The position numbers and the translations under genes are program-made. DNA of 64,000 bases, taken from NCBI GenBank assembly GCA_031292485.1, contig JARLHA010000007.1, positions 31,134 to 95,133 of the forward strand. Direction: 5' to 3'. Origin of the DNA: Mucilaginibacter sp. (lineage in GTDB: Bacteria; Bacteroidota; Bacteroidia; Sphingobacteriales; Sphingobacteriaceae). The notes beneath the pieces are model-generated. The model saw only the letters and a list, made by a program, of their open reading frames with translations. It made no database searches and had not been told where the DNA came from. This document shows, one piece after another, positions 1 through 8,889 of the stretch (the first letter of the stretch is position 1; each line of letters opens with the position of its first letter).

Positions 1-201
1 TAAATAGTCTGACTCATAATCAGTGTAAACGCAATAGATATCATCCGATAGCTTACCTTTAAGTTTCACAAGCAAATTTCCCTGCATTATCCTCTGCCAT
101 AAGCCGCCGATATCCTTTTGCGATTGCCCGTTTTGATTGGTTGTACGTACGGTTATTCCTGCCAGATAAAATGGCGATACTTCGATGATTTCAGTTTTCA
201 T
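1..201 (-). CDS. GyrI-like / effector-binding domain protein, 3' end outside window
   Basis: The 67 visible residues begin MKTEIIEVSPFYLAG and run off the left edge. The opening beta-strand with 'YLAGITVRT' and the following 'IGGLWQRIM' helix resemble the N-terminus of GyrI-like / AraC effector-binding domains, which bind small hydrophobic or cationic ligands. It is the last gene of the minus-strand cluster headed by the WYL regulator, separated from the AHSA1 gene by a repeat. The ATG at 199-201 is the only plausible start because the upstream DNA is ATTCGTG repeat. The family call rests on a fragment, so it is moderate. Confidence 0.6.
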   Translation of the reverse strand, partial: MKTEIIEVSPFYLAGITVRTTNQNGQSQKDIGGLWQRIMQGNLLVKLKGKLSDDIYCVYTDYESDYL

Positions 202-207
202 ATGATA

Positions 208-391
208 TAATTTACACGAATATTCACGAATAGGTCCGAATGATCACTAATTCTCATCAATTCGCACCTACCTTTCAATTCGTACTTATTCGGATTTATC
301 TTTTTTAATTCGTGCAATTCGAACCCATTCGTGTTAATTCGTGCCAATTTATTTTAATTCGTGATCATTCGGACCTATTCGTGAAATTCGT
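208..391. repeat. ATTCGTG-type inverted short-repeat array
   Basis: This gap is made of the octamer AATTCGTG and variants (ATTCGGA, ATTCGCA). The left part (about 214-232) carries it as CACGAAT and the right part (about 335-390) as ATTCGTG, so the arms face each other. The same text recurs at 16828-17063. There is no coding potential. Confidence 0.85.
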
Positions 392-392
392 G

Positions 393-821
393 TCAATCTT
401 TTTTTAAAATCTCTCTCAGCCCGTCAAAAACAGTTTTCCAGTTTTGTTCCGAATGGTCAAGCGCCTGCTGGTTTTTTACTCCGTCCTGGCTAATTACCAG
501 TGCCGTTGCTCCTTCGTTTTCATGCAGCTCATAGGTAATATTGTGGTAGTTTTCAGGCTTGTCTTCGGTGCCTGACATGCTGCTCCAATAGGTATATTTC
601 AGCAATTTTGGAGGGTCGATCTCCATGATTTCGCCGCCATCCTCATAAGTTTTCCCCTCCCACTCGCCGCTGAATGTAATGCGGCTTCCCTTTTTAAAAT
701 CCGATTTTAAATCGGTCCCAAAAAAGTACTGCTTAACAAGCTCAGGATCGGTTAAACCTTTCCAAACCTTTTCTATAGGTTCATCAAAATTGATCGTTGT
801 TGTTAGTGTGAGTGTTTCCAT
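393..821 (-). CDS. SRPBCC / AHSA1-like (START-fold) protein
   Basis: A 142-residue soluble protein. The opening 'TTTINFDEPIEKVWKGLTDPE' region, the 'YFFGTD' strand and the closing helix 'NWKTVFDGLREILKK' are typical of the AHSA1 (Hsp90 ATPase activator homologue 1-like) branch of the SRPBCC fold, whose members have a hydrophobic ligand cavity. I placed the start at the ATG at 819-821 (METLTLTT). A longer frame to 896 exists, but its extra 25 codons read through the GTTGGAA/GTTGAAA short repeats and fit no family. The specific ligand is unknown. Confidence 0.82.
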   Translation of the reverse strand: METLTLTTTINFDEPIEKVWKGLTDPELVKQYFFGTDLKSDFKKGSRITFSGEWEGKTYEDGGEIMEIDPPKLLKYTYWSSMSGTEDKPENYHNITYELHENEGATALVISQDGVKNQQALDHSEQNWKTVFDGLREILKKD

Positions 822-920
822 TGTTTTTTGTTGAAGTGTTGGAATGTTGGAAAGTTGAAAGGTTATTTCCCACCGGACAATGACATAATGACCCAATGAC
901 TAAATGACCTTTCATTCAAC
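822..920. repeat. Short-repeat patch between AHSA1 and EVE genes
   Basis: The left half has GTTGGAA / GTTGAAA units (832-865) and the right half has AATGAC units (880-911). The outer edges AAGTTGAAAGGT and ACCTTTCATTCAACTT are roughly inverted. It is one of the repeat-filled gaps of this window. Confidence 0.6.
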
Positions 921-1340
921 TTAATCAACCATTAAAGATTTAATAAGTTTAAAATCATGCTCCGGTATTTCGAAAAAGCCGAAACGGAACGGGTATCCCC
1001 ACGATTTTTTGTTGGTGATGAAGTCCAGTTTTTCGATAAGTGGCAGAATCGATGCATCTTTACAAGCATGGTATTTAATATTCCTTCGATATGGAATAAA
1101 ATCTTCGGCCATTTTGTGCTGATAAATTTCATCATCTGCAACTTGTCCAATTGCTGTAAATGCCTGGCATAATTCATTACCGCCATAAGCTACTTTCGGT
1201 GAATAACAAATCACCCAATCATTAATCGCCATGCGCTTTAAAGGCCCCTGCTTGCCGTGGTTAGCCTGGATAAAGCCACTGGCAATTCCCCTTGCAATAT
1301 GATCTTTTGAAGCCACCACAACCCAATATCGCATAGTCAT
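921..1340 (-). CDS. EVE domain protein
   Basis: A 139-residue protein matching the EVE (PUA/YTH-like) family. It has the N-terminal 'YWVVVASKDH' strand, 'GFIQANHGKQGPLKRM' and 'DWVICYSPK' typical of small bacterial EVE proteins, then 'KSWGYPFRFGFFEI'. EVE domains are thought to bind modified bases in nucleic acid, and some members sit with defence or stress genes. Its ATG overlaps the TAA of the DoxX gene by one base (TAATG), so the two are probably translationally coupled. Function here is inferred only from the fold. Confidence 0.85.
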   Translation of the reverse strand: MTMRYWVVVASKDHIARGIASGFIQANHGKQGPLKRMAINDWVICYSPKVAYGGNELCQAFTAIGQVADDEIYQHKMAEDFIPYRRNIKYHACKDASILPLIEKLDFITNKKSWGYPFRFGFFEIPEHDFKLIKSLMVD

Positions 1341-1681
1341 TAAATAAAAAAGGTGAACAAAAATATCACCAATAGAAGCAAGCCGATAAAAACGGGCTTC
1401 TTCGCCTCGGCCGATTCTTTGTTTTTTACGTGCGTGTAAAGTGCGCCTGCAAGTATTACCGGGAATATGGCGATACCATATATTCGTGTAGGGTTAAAAA
1501 GCATCAGTATGCTGCCCGCAATCTCGGTAAACCCAAGTAAGTGCATAAACCACAAGGGGTAACCCCATCTTTTAAAATGCGCAACACTTTCTTTGTTGCC
1601 GGTTAGTTTCTTAAATCCGAAGATAAGGGCGGGTATTACATACGCTGCTATCAATACCCAAAAGATGATTTTAATTGCCAT
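1340..1681 (-). CDS. DoxX family membrane protein
   Basis: A 113-residue protein with four hydrophobic helices (about residues 4-24, 44-62, 68-84, 95-112). The loop 'KRWGYPLWFMHLLGFTEIAGSILML' is the DoxX family signature. DoxX-like proteins are inner-membrane proteins of poorly defined, redox-linked function. It lies between the WYL regulator and the EVE gene on the same strand, 48 bp downstream of the regulator, which suggests co-transcription. Confidence 0.85.
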   Translation of the reverse strand: MAIKIIFWVLIAAYVIPALIFGFKKLTGNKESVAHFKRWGYPLWFMHLLGFTEIAGSILMLFNPTRIYGIAIFPVILAGALYTHVKNKESAEAKKPVFIGLLLLVIFLFTFFI

Positions 1682-1729
1682 GTTTTTTATTTTCCCACAA
1701 ATTAAACACCGGCAAATGACAACCCTATG

Positions 1730-2692
1730 TCAGTAGGAATTTGTTAGCTGAAGATTTTTTTGGGCTATCGCAGTGGTTATATGGCTTACCCGCTCTTTTA
1801 AACTATCCGGGCTAATGATCTCGGCCTGGTCGCCAAACATCATGTACCAGCGGGCAAAACCCTCCAATGACATTGTCAGGAAGGTCATTTCAATTTGATC
1901 CCCTACCTTTTTTTCTGATACAAAGCCGCTGTAATATTTCTGGTATTCCAGGTGTGCATATACCGATTTATCCACGCGGATAATTACCAGGTCAAGGTCC
2001 TGTTCCTTTGCAGTTTGAGCGATATAGTCTTTTAAGGTTGGGTGCTTGCTGTCAAAATATTTTTCGGTGATCTTAACCTGGTTGATCCTGTCGACCCTGA
2101 AATCGCGGTAATCATTCCGCATTCTGCAAAAAGCAATCAGGTGCCAGAAACTGTCTTTATAAAAAATGCCGATAGGCTCAATGTCCCTTTTTGTATGCTC
2201 CTGGCTGTGATTGGCAAAATAATCAATATTGATCACCTTTTTTTGAGCGATGCTATTTAAAAGTGTCTGGATGTGATCTTTATTGTCCACCCGCATCTGG
2301 TGGTGACTTTTTAAAACGGCTATTTTATTATCAATATCTTCCAGCAAATTTTTTTCGGAAGTTTTTAAAATCGCCCTGATCTTATACATGGCCGATTTGT
2401 GATGCTCAGTGGTGGAGACATCCGTCATTTTCTCAACAAACTTTTCGGCGGTTAAAAAGGCGGTGGCTTCTTCGCGGGTAAACATAACCGGGGGCAAACG
2501 GTAACCGTCCATAATGGAATAACCTACGCCTGCTTCGCCGATGATAGGGATGCCAGCTTCTTCAAGGGTTTTCACATCGCGATAAACCGTACGCAGGCTG
2601 ATTCCGAAACGCTCGGCAATATCCATAGCCTTAACTACTCTGCGTGATTGTAGTTGAATTAAAATAGCCGAGACCCTGTCGATGCGATTCAT
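1730..2692 (-). CDS. YafY-type HTH-WYL transcriptional regulator
   Basis: A 320-residue regulator. Residues 1-60 form the HTH_11 domain ('RVVKAMDIAERFGISLRTVYRDVKTLEEAGIPI'). The middle and C-terminus carry a WYL domain ('INIDYF', 'FWHLIAFCRMRNDYRDFRVDRI') and the WCX tail. WYL domains sense small ligands or nucleic acid. I start at MNRIDRVSAIL (ATG 2690-2692) because the family begins there; a frame to 2743 adds 17 unlikely residues. It heads the minus-strand DoxX-EVE-AHSA1-GyrI cluster and probably controls it. Confidence 0.9.
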   Translation of the reverse strand: MNRIDRVSAILIQLQSRRVVKAMDIAERFGISLRTVYRDVKTLEEAGIPIIGEAGVGYSIMDGYRLPPVMFTREEATAFLTAEKFVEKMTDVSTTEHHKSAMYKIRAILKTSEKNLLEDIDNKIAVLKSHHQMRVDNKDHIQTLLNSIAQKKVINIDYFANHSQEHTKRDIEPIGIFYKDSFWHLIAFCRMRNDYRDFRVDRINQVKITEKYFDSKHPTLKDYIAQTAKEQDLDLVIIRVDKSVYAHLEYQKYYSGFVSEKKVGDQIEMTFLTMSLEGFARWYMMFGDQAEIISPDSLKERVSHITTAIAQKNLQLTNSY

Positions 2693-2834
2693 GACTACCA
2701 AATTACGTAAAAAGGAGTTACGCCACGAAATTATATTGAACAATCCGGATTGAAATAATGCTGTTTATAATAATCAAGTTACATAAAAAGCCTTAACTTA
2801 AACATTATAATGCCGTAATTTGTTGTATCTGAAT

Positions 2835-3260
2835 ATGGACGATAAAATAGTAACATTTCAATCTTATTACGACCCAATGCTGGCGCACATTGTGCGTACC
2901 AGGTTGGAGGCAAACGGAGTTCCCTGCTTTATTGCTGACGAAAATACAATTGGCGCCAACCCGCTTTATAACCAGGCTGTTGGTGGCGTAAAACTAAAAA
3001 TATTTGAGCGCGACGTGGAAAAATGCCGCGAAATACTGGCAACCGAAGGCGATTTGCACGAACAGGACCATATGGAGATTGATGGTGAAAACACCTATGT
3101 AGTTTGCCCCTATTGTGCGTCCACAAATGTGAGCAATATTTCAGCTTCTAAAGAAAATGACCAGTGGCCTGACCTGCTTAACTCACTGGCGAATCTTGTT
3201 AATCCCTTCCACGCCGCCAAAAATTGGCATTGTAATAATTGCCAGCAGGATTTTGAATAG
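2835..3260 (+). CDS. DUF2007 protein with C-terminal zinc-ribbon-like cysteines
   Basis: A 141-residue protein. Residues 1-70 match DUF2007 ('TFQSYYDPMLAHIVRTRLEANGVPCFIADE', then 'GVKLKIFERDVEKCREIL'), a small PII/ACT-like fold of unknown role. The C-terminus adds two cysteine pairs, CPYC and CNNC, about 40 residues apart, a probable zinc ribbon. The ATG at 2835 is preferred to an upstream in-frame TTG. It stands alone between the divergent WYL gene and a LuxR-type gene. Confidence 0.75.
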   Translation: MDDKIVTFQSYYDPMLAHIVRTRLEANGVPCFIADENTIGANPLYNQAVGGVKLKIFERDVEKCREILATEGDLHEQDHMEIDGENTYVVCPYCASTNVSNISASKENDQWPDLLNSLANLVNPFHAAKNWHCNNCQQDFE

Positions 3261-3279
3261 TTTTTAAATAATGCCCTGA

Positions 3280-3684
3280 ATGACCTCCCCGGCCCTTAGA
3301 ACAAGTATCAAAATCGGGATAGCAACTGCACTGGCTATTATCCTGTTCCAGATTTCCAATATATTCCTGGTTTATAAATATTTCAAGTTCGAATATTATA
3401 TTACAGCAATTGCCGTCCTTTTTTTGATAACCGGATTTTTTATTTCAAAATATGATCATCGCCGGCAAAAAAATTTGCCGGCAGGTATTGATCCGCTTAC
3501 CACCCTAACCAACAAGGAGCTAACCATTTTGCAGCAAATTGTTAATGGCAAAAGCAATAAAGAAATAGCCGCCGCAAACTATGTAGAGATAAGCACCATT
3601 AAAACCCACATAAATAATATTTACACCAAGCTGGGTATTCGAAACCGGAGAGAGGCCGTCAATTATTATAGGGAAAAGTTATAA
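3280..3684 (+). CDS. Membrane-anchored LuxR-type HTH protein
   Basis: A 134-residue protein with two N-terminal transmembrane helices (about 10-32 and 40-58). These are followed by a LuxR/GerE helix-turn-helix (about 76-134: 'LTNKELTILQQIVNGKSNKEIA', 'ISTIKTHINNIYTKLGI'). It has no receiver domain, so it is not a standard response regulator; the membrane anchor may itself sense the envelope. This arrangement occurs in Bacteroidota. The target is unknown, though it lies 126 bp upstream of the DUF4199 gene on the same strand. Confidence 0.8.
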   Translation: MTSPALRTSIKIGIATALAIILFQISNIFLVYKYFKFEYYITAIAVLFLITGFFISKYDHRRQKNLPAGIDPLTTLTNKELTILQQIVNGKSNKEIAAANYVEISTIKTHINNIYTKLGIRNRREAVNYYREKL

Positions 3685-3810
3685 TTGCTTTAAGTTGTAG
3701 TAAAGGCTGCGCTGTTTAAAATAAAAAATCCACCTTTTTTCCACCGTTTAAGTTTTGTTTTTAAGACAGATTCGGCCCAGTTTTGCTGCATTCAATTTAA
3801 ATAACAAAAT

Positions 3811-4335
3811 ATGAAATCAACATTAAAACATGGATTAGTAACCGGCCTGATCAGCTGTGTTTTTCTTTTTGGCTTTTTTACGCTGATGGTTTGGCTAAAC
3901 AGCAAAAATGGCTGGGGCATCGGGGTAAGTTCGATACGGGGGATCGGAGGGCTGCTTTCAATACCGGTGCAGGCAATTGGTATTTATATGGCCATGCAAA
4001 ATATTAAACTGCTTAGCGGTACACTCAGTTACGTACAGGCAATTAAAACCGGTTTAACTGTAGCAGCCACCATTGCCGTAATTGTGGCCATTTTTGGCTT
4101 TCTGTATTGCACCATCTTTAACCCCGGATATGCGGCATTTATGGTACACGATGCGCAAAAAGTAATGATAGCTAAGGGTGAATCGCAGCAGCAAATAAAC
4201 CAGGATTCCATACAGGTGGCCAAGCAATACACCCCTGGCATACAAGTAATACAGGCGTTAGTGGGGCAGTTTGTAACAGGAGCAATTATCTCCCTGATTA
4301 TTGGAATATTTGTAAAAACCAAAAAAACGGCTTAA
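3811..4335 (+). CDS. DUF4199 membrane protein
   Basis: A 174-residue protein with four predicted transmembrane helices (about 8-30, 38-62, 78-104, 145-168). The loop between helices 3 and 4 carries 'FNPGYAAFMVHDAQKVM'. The 'KHGLVTGLISCVFLFGFF' opening and the loop spacing match the Bacteroidota family DUF4199, whose function is not known. It could be regulated by the preceding LuxR-type gene, but that is inferred from position only. Confidence 0.82.
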   Translation: MKSTLKHGLVTGLISCVFLFGFFTLMVWLNSKNGWGIGVSSIRGIGGLLSIPVQAIGIYMAMQNIKLLSGTLSYVQAIKTGLTVAATIAVIVAIFGFLYCTIFNPGYAAFMVHDAQKVMIAKGESQQQINQDSIQVAKQYTPGIQVIQALVGQFVTGAIISLIIGIFVKTKKTA

Positions 4336-4472
4336 TTATCGGTGTTAACAAAAAGCCTATCGGTACTTTTCTGGCTATCATTTAACTTCAATTAAATACT
4401 GAGATCTTCAATTTTGTATCAATAAAGAGACAAAAACGCATTTTTTTAAAGCTAATCTCTATATTAGCGCTT

Positions 4473-5480
4473 ATGTACAATCGCCGTAAATTTTTAAAAG
4501 TATCGGCTGCGGGCGCATCGTTTGCAGCACTCTCTACTTCATCCATCGCAAAATCAAGCGTTTTTAACCCACCTGCAGGTTTTCCAATCGTTATTTCCAC
4601 CTGGGATTTTGGTATCGTGGCAAATAAAGAAGCCTGGAAGACACTTGAAAAAGGCGGGCGTGCGTTAGATGCCGTGGAAGTCGGTGTAAGAATACCAGAA
4701 GCGGATATGAAAAATCACACGGTTGGTCGTGCAGGTTATCCTGACCGGGACGGCCATGTAACTCTTGACGCCTGTATTATGGACGAATTTGGTAACTGTG
4801 GTTCAGTAGCGGCAATTGAATACATCGCCCACCCCATATCTGTAGCCCGGTTGGTGATGGAAAAAACGCCGCATGTTATGCTTGTTGGCGAGGGCGCAAC
4901 CCAATTTGCGGTTGAACAGGGTTTCAAAAAAGAAAAATTACTTACCCCCGAGTCAGAAAAAGCGTGGAAAGAATGGCTGAAAACAGCCAAATATTCTCCC
5001 GTTATGAATATCGAAAATAAACAGCACGCCCCTGGTAACAAATACAACCATGATACCATCGGCATGCTGGCTATTGATGCAAAGGGAAATATATCCGGCG
5101 CGTGCACCACAAGTGGCATGGCTTTTAAGATGCATGGCAGGGTGGGCGACAGCCCCATTATAGGCGCCGGCTTATATGTTGATAACGAAGTTGGCGGCGC
5201 TACGTCAACCGGTGTTGGCGAAGAGGTGATCCGGAATGTTGGCAGTTTCCTGGTGGTTGAGTTAATGCGCCAGGGATATTCACCTGAGGATGCCTGCAAG
5301 GAAGCCGTTAAACGTATCATCAAAAAGAAACCCGAAACCGCAAAAAATATCCAGGTTGGTTTTCTGGCCATTAACAAAAAAGGAGAGTATGGTGCTTATG
5401 CGATACAGCCGGGCTTCTCATTCGCAGTTTGTAATGCTGAAAAACAAGATTTACTCATCCCTGGTAAAAGTTTTTATTGA
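4473..5480 (+). CDS. Glycosylasparaginase-type N-terminal nucleophile hydrolase
   Basis: A 335-residue exported enzyme of the asparaginase_2 (Ntn hydrolase) family, most like N4-(beta-N-acetylglucosaminyl)-L-asparaginase, which splits the GlcNAc-Asn bond of N-glycopeptides. The N-terminus 'YNRRKFLKVSAAGASFAAL' looks like a twin-arginine signal. Autocleavage should fall between D194 and T195 in 'HDTIGMLAID', freeing T195 as nucleophile. 'HGRVGDSPIIGAGLYVDNE' is the conserved substrate loop. The length matches bacterial homologues. An isoaspartyl dipeptidase role is less likely given the HDT context. Confidence 0.88.
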   Translation: MYNRRKFLKVSAAGASFAALSTSSIAKSSVFNPPAGFPIVISTWDFGIVANKEAWKTLEKGGRALDAVEVGVRIPEADMKNHTVGRAGYPDRDGHVTLDACIMDEFGNCGSVAAIEYIAHPISVARLVMEKTPHVMLVGEGATQFAVEQGFKKEKLLTPESEKAWKEWLKTAKYSPVMNIENKQHAPGNKYNHDTIGMLAIDAKGNISGACTTSGMAFKMHGRVGDSPIIGAGLYVDNEVGGATSTGVGEEVIRNVGSFLVVELMRQGYSPEDACKEAVKRIIKKKPETAKNIQVGFLAINKKGEYGAYAIQPGFSFAVCNAEKQDLLIPGKSFY

Positions 5481-5601
5481 TTTATCCCCGGGACTCGCAT
5501 CAGGGAGAACAAATTGGAAACCTTTTAAAAAATCCTTCGTATAAACAGCGGGGTTCTTATGTCATAATTTTTGCCAGTCTATCTAACATTTACCGTCAAC
5601 T

Positions 5602-6354
5602 ATGAAAAGTCCCGTCCTGCTCGAAGTTTGTGCCAATTCGGTTGCATCTGCCCTGTCTGCCCAGGAAGGGGGCGCCTATAGGGTTGAGCTCTGCGAAAAT
5701 TTGTACGAAGGCGGAACAACCCCCTCTTATGGCGAGATTCAAATTGCCCGGAAACTCCTCCAAATTAAATTATATGTTTTAATCAGGCCCCGCGGCGGTG
5801 ATTTTTTGTATTCGGATATTGAATATGACATTATGACCGCCGATGTAAATTATTGTATCGAAGCAGGTTGTGATGGCATTGTCATCGGCCTGTTAAATGC
5901 AGATGGCACCATTGACAAAGGGCGCTGTGAAACTTTGATCCGGATGGCAAAAACCAAAGGCCTGGGAGTTACCTTTCACCGCGCTTTTGATATGTGCGCC
6001 GATATGGACCAGGCGCTTGAAGATATTATTGAATTAGGCTGCGAGCGAATTTTAACATCAGGCGGCAAAAGTACCGCGATGGAGGGCGCAAATATATTAG
6101 CCCACCTGATAAAAAAAGCAAATGGCCGGATAACCATTATGCCAGGCAGCGGTGTGAGCGAAAAAAACGCCGCCGACCTGGTGGAATTTACCGGGGCCAA
6201 AGAAATTCATTCATCTGCAAGAGTTCGCGTACAAAGCAAAATGGAATATAAAAACGACCATATTGTTATGGGTGATAACTATGGTGACGAGTTTGTTTAC
6301 GACCAGTCAGATGTCACCAGGGTGAAAGCTATTCTTCAAATGGCAAATTCTTAA
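5602..6354 (+). CDS. cutC: CutC family copper homeostasis protein
   Basis: A 250-residue TIM-barrel protein matching CutC. It has 'LLEVCANSVASALSAQEGGAYRVELCENLYEGGTTPS', 'VLIRPRGGDFLYS', 'DGIVIGLLNADGTID', 'VTFHRAFDMC' and 'CERILTSGGKS' in the expected order. CutC was linked to copper tolerance in E. coli, but its biochemical role remains unsettled. It is convergent with the sugar-acid operon, with only 39 bp between stops. Confidence 0.93.
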   Translation: MKSPVLLEVCANSVASALSAQEGGAYRVELCENLYEGGTTPSYGEIQIARKLLQIKLYVLIRPRGGDFLYSDIEYDIMTADVNYCIEAGCDGIVIGLLNADGTIDKGRCETLIRMAKTKGLGVTFHRAFDMCADMDQALEDIIELGCERILTSGGKSTAMEGANILAHLIKKANGRITIMPGSGVSEKNAADLVEFTGAKEIHSSARVRVQSKMEYKNDHIVMGDNYGDEFVYDQSDVTRVKAILQMANS

Positions 6355-6393
6355 GCCCAAAATCTTGAGTCGCCAGTCTTAGTCTGATTCACT

Positions 6394-7047
6394 TTACTTT
6401 TTACCTGTAATAAAATCTCTGTATTTATTTACAAACGAAACATAAACTCCGGCTAAGGCCTGCCAGTCCTGCTTATTGATGATATCTTTTGGAAAAAGCT
6501 GGCTGCCCACTCCTACTCCTTTTGCGCCTTGATGAAAGTATTGCATAAAATTATCCAAAGTGACGCCACCTGTGGGCATCAGGCTCACAAAACTCAGTGG
6601 GGCCAATATCTCTTTAATGTATCCGGGCTTTAAATCTCCGGCCGGAAAAAGCTTGATCATGGATGCACCCAATGACCATGCTTTGTAAATTTCGGATGGC
6701 GTATAAGCTCCCGGGAAAATGGGCACTTTTTCGGCAACGCAGGTTCTGATAACTTCCTCATTAATAATGGGCGTTACAATAAACTGCGATTTCGCTTTTA
6801 ATGCTTTTTCGAGATCGGTCATGCTGCAAACGGTACCTGCGCCGATATTCAATTCATCGCCATACAAATCCGCCAATAAAGCGATATTTTGTTCAGCATT
6901 CGGCGAGTTCATTGTAATTTCAAGATTGGTTAAACCCGACCGGCAATACACCCCGGCTATAGCTTCTATATGCTCATCGGGGATGTTTCTCATAATGCCG
7001 ACTACCGGCATTTGGTTAAACAGATCGAAGGAAAATGTTTTGTTCAT
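6394..7047 (-). CDS. dgoA: KDPG/KDPGal aldolase
   Basis: A 217-residue class I aldolase of the KDPG family that would cleave 2-dehydro-3-deoxy-6-phosphogalactonate (or gluconate) to pyruvate and glyceraldehyde-3-phosphate. The Schiff-base lysine is K132 in 'GASMIKLFPAG', and the catalytic glutamate E43 lies in 'NLEITMNSP'. The start overlaps the stop of the kinase gene by 4 bp (ATGA type), so it is the last gene of the operon. The galactonate branch is preferred over Entner-Doudoroff because its partner is a KDGal-type kinase. Confidence 0.88.
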   Translation of the reverse strand: MNKTFSFDLFNQMPVVGIMRNIPDEHIEAIAGVYCRSGLTNLEITMNSPNAEQNIALLADLYGDELNIGAGTVCSMTDLEKALKAKSQFIVTPIINEEVIRTCVAEKVPIFPGAYTPSEIYKAWSLGASMIKLFPAGDLKPGYIKEILAPLSFVSLMPTGGVTLDNFMQYFHQGAKGVGVGSQLFPKDIINKQDWQALAGVYVSFVNKYRDFITGKK

Positions 7048-8024
7048 GCAAATATTTTTAATTGTTTGGCAATTTTCAAGTGGCCCATCAACGTTGCGTC
7101 ATCAGCCGATTGATTTGAACTTATTTTTATCCTTTTTGAGGTGAATAATTCCAACAGCGCCGATTGATAATATCGCCCTGGTTCCTGTCCGCAAACAAGG
7201 TTAATTATTTCGGCTTCGGTGCCCACTAAATCTTTCAACTCCGCGCCTATCAATATGCCGCTTAAATAATTATAATTTTCTGTTTTGTTATACACATCAA
7301 ACAGTTGGTTTGTCCTCACCTTAAAAATGGAATGAAGCAGGTTTGATGAAACGGCTTCCTTAACGCCCGCTTTAAAACTTTCAAGGTCCGGATTGTTGTC
7401 ATGGGTCTGATTCGGTTCAATGGCATTTTTTAAAATGCTGTTTTGGCTTAGTAAGGCAAATACTTCGCCGGTCATATAGGTTTTAAAATTAACCACCTGG
7501 TTATTTTTAACGAGAATATGTTTTGAATGAGTGCCGGGGAAAATAAACATTTCGTTCACGACGATCTGCTCAGGTTCAATACAACCGATCAATTGTGTTT
7601 CTTCGCCCCTCATTACATCGTCCGTGGTTTTAAGCCCCGAAACTACCCATACATTATGGTCAAAAGCTTTTGCTGCCGCGATAAATGCCGTTTGAATACC
7701 CGCTCCATCCACCGAAAAAGGCACAGAATTATAGGGGATCTCAATAAACCCAATAGAAGAAGATGCCATACCAGAAATAAGCAGCGGTACACCCGATAAA
7801 GATTGATTTATTTTTTCTTCTATCCTTTTTATATGCAAGTCGGCCACCTCCAAATAAAAATCAGCTCTTTTTGCCTCCGGATGCCCGCTTTGCCGCCAGA
7901 GATCAAATGTCCGGGCAACACCGTCGCCCGAACTTTCTTCAGCAACTACCCTGCCGTCATTGGTCCCGGCAAGCTTTATCCTGAATGATGAAGTCCCCCA
8001 ATCGCAGCTTAAAAAGTATTTCAT
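7044..8024 (-). CDS. dgoK: 2-dehydro-3-deoxygalactonokinase
   Basis: A 326-residue sugar-acid kinase of the DgoK family. It has 'CDWGTSSFRIKL' at the N-terminus (phosphate-binding loop of the ASKHA fold), 'SGMASSSIGF', 'EETQLIGC', 'IFPGTHSKHILV' and 'TYMTGEVFALL', all typical of DgoK. It would phosphorylate 2-dehydro-3-deoxygalactonate for the downstream aldolase. It follows the TIM-barrel gene by 20 bp and overlaps the aldolase start by 4 bp. No galactonate dehydratase gene is present in the window. Confidence 0.9.
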   Translation of the reverse strand: MKYFLSCDWGTSSFRIKLAGTNDGRVVAEESSGDGVARTFDLWRQSGHPEAKRADFYLEVADLHIKRIEEKINQSLSGVPLLISGMASSSIGFIEIPYNSVPFSVDGAGIQTAFIAAAKAFDHNVWVVSGLKTTDDVMRGEETQLIGCIEPEQIVVNEMFIFPGTHSKHILVKNNQVVNFKTYMTGEVFALLSQNSILKNAIEPNQTHDNNPDLESFKAGVKEAVSSNLLHSIFKVRTNQLFDVYNKTENYNYLSGILIGAELKDLVGTEAEIINLVCGQEPGRYYQSALLELFTSKRIKISSNQSADDATLMGHLKIAKQLKIFA

Positions 8025-8044
8025 TCTGGCTTTAAAAAATAGAT

Positions 8045-8857
8045 TTAAGCATACCGTTCTTTAAGCAGTTCCATCATAAATATATTTACATCCCACTGGC
8101 TTACCACTGGCTGTTTAGTATAGGGCAGCAAAGGCAAATAGGGCGGCGCTCCGAACTCGGAGGTAATAGTTAGTAAAGGTGCATTTCCCGCTTGTTTTTT
8201 TGCTACCACATTGTCCCAGCAGCTAAGATGAAAATCCAGGGCTTCCTTCCATTCGGGAGCCCTTGGGTCTGTAACCTGCGGCCCCTCCGGATACCCTACC
8301 CGCGAATGGATATGGTCGGTTCGTGATATAGCCAGGTCAACTGCTTCCTGCTGGTCGTGTAAAAATGACTCAGCGGTATTGCACCAGTGCGATATATCAA
8401 GCGTAATGCGCAGATCTTCTATTCTTTGTAAATAAGTATTTGCAATATGCGCTGCAAAGCTAAACTTGCCACGGTGAGTTTCGTGCAAAACTTTCACGCC
8501 GGTTTGAATGGTTATCGTCCTTGCCAGGTCGATCAATTGCTTATTTTGCTCAAAAGTATAATAGTCTTTCCCTGTTTGGGTGTTGATGAACAAGGGTTTG
8601 CCTGAGGCGAGGTTGAACAGCCTTTGTTCAAATTGCTGACAATGGATATCAAAGTCCTTTTCAGTTGTTTCGTAATGCTGTGCAATAAATTGAAGACCAT
8701 ATTTTTCAAGTCTGTTTAGTATCAGGGCTTTTTCCTTTTCATCGTAAGGCAGGCTGGCTTCAACACCGTCATACCCGGCCTCCTTAACCTTCTGCAAAAA
8801 CACATCCCACTCAACTGCTTCCTGTCCCCAGCGCGGGCAAAAAAATAAGATCTTCAT
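8045..8857 (-). CDS. Sugar phosphate isomerase/epimerase-like TIM barrel
   Basis: A 270-residue AP_endonuc_2 (xylose isomerase-like) TIM-barrel protein. Visible strand motifs are 'AGYDGVEASLPYD', 'FIAQHYETT', 'VKVLHETHRGKFSF', 'LRITLDISHWC' and 'HIHSRVGYPEGPQVTDP'. The glutamate, aspartate and histidine residues in these motifs are the usual metal ligands. It is the first gene of the operon with the KDGal kinase and KDPGal aldolase, so an isomerisation or epimerisation feeding that path is inferred. The substrate cannot be read from sequence. Confidence 0.82.
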   Translation of the reverse strand: MKILFFCPRWGQEAVEWDVFLQKVKEAGYDGVEASLPYDEKEKALILNRLEKYGLQFIAQHYETTEKDFDIHCQQFEQRLFNLASGKPLFINTQTGKDYYTFEQNKQLIDLARTITIQTGVKVLHETHRGKFSFAAHIANTYLQRIEDLRITLDISHWCNTAESFLHDQQEAVDLAISRTDHIHSRVGYPEGPQVTDPRAPEWKEALDFHLSCWDNVVAKKQAGNAPLLTITSEFGAPPYLPLLPYTKQPVVSQWDVNIFMMELLKERYA

Positions 8858-8889
8858 ATGTTTATTTGATTTACCGGTTCATTAGAATC

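Noticed and set aside
957..1172. Open frame opposite the EVE gene
   Set aside because: It is a shadow of a well-supported EVE domain gene on the other strand.
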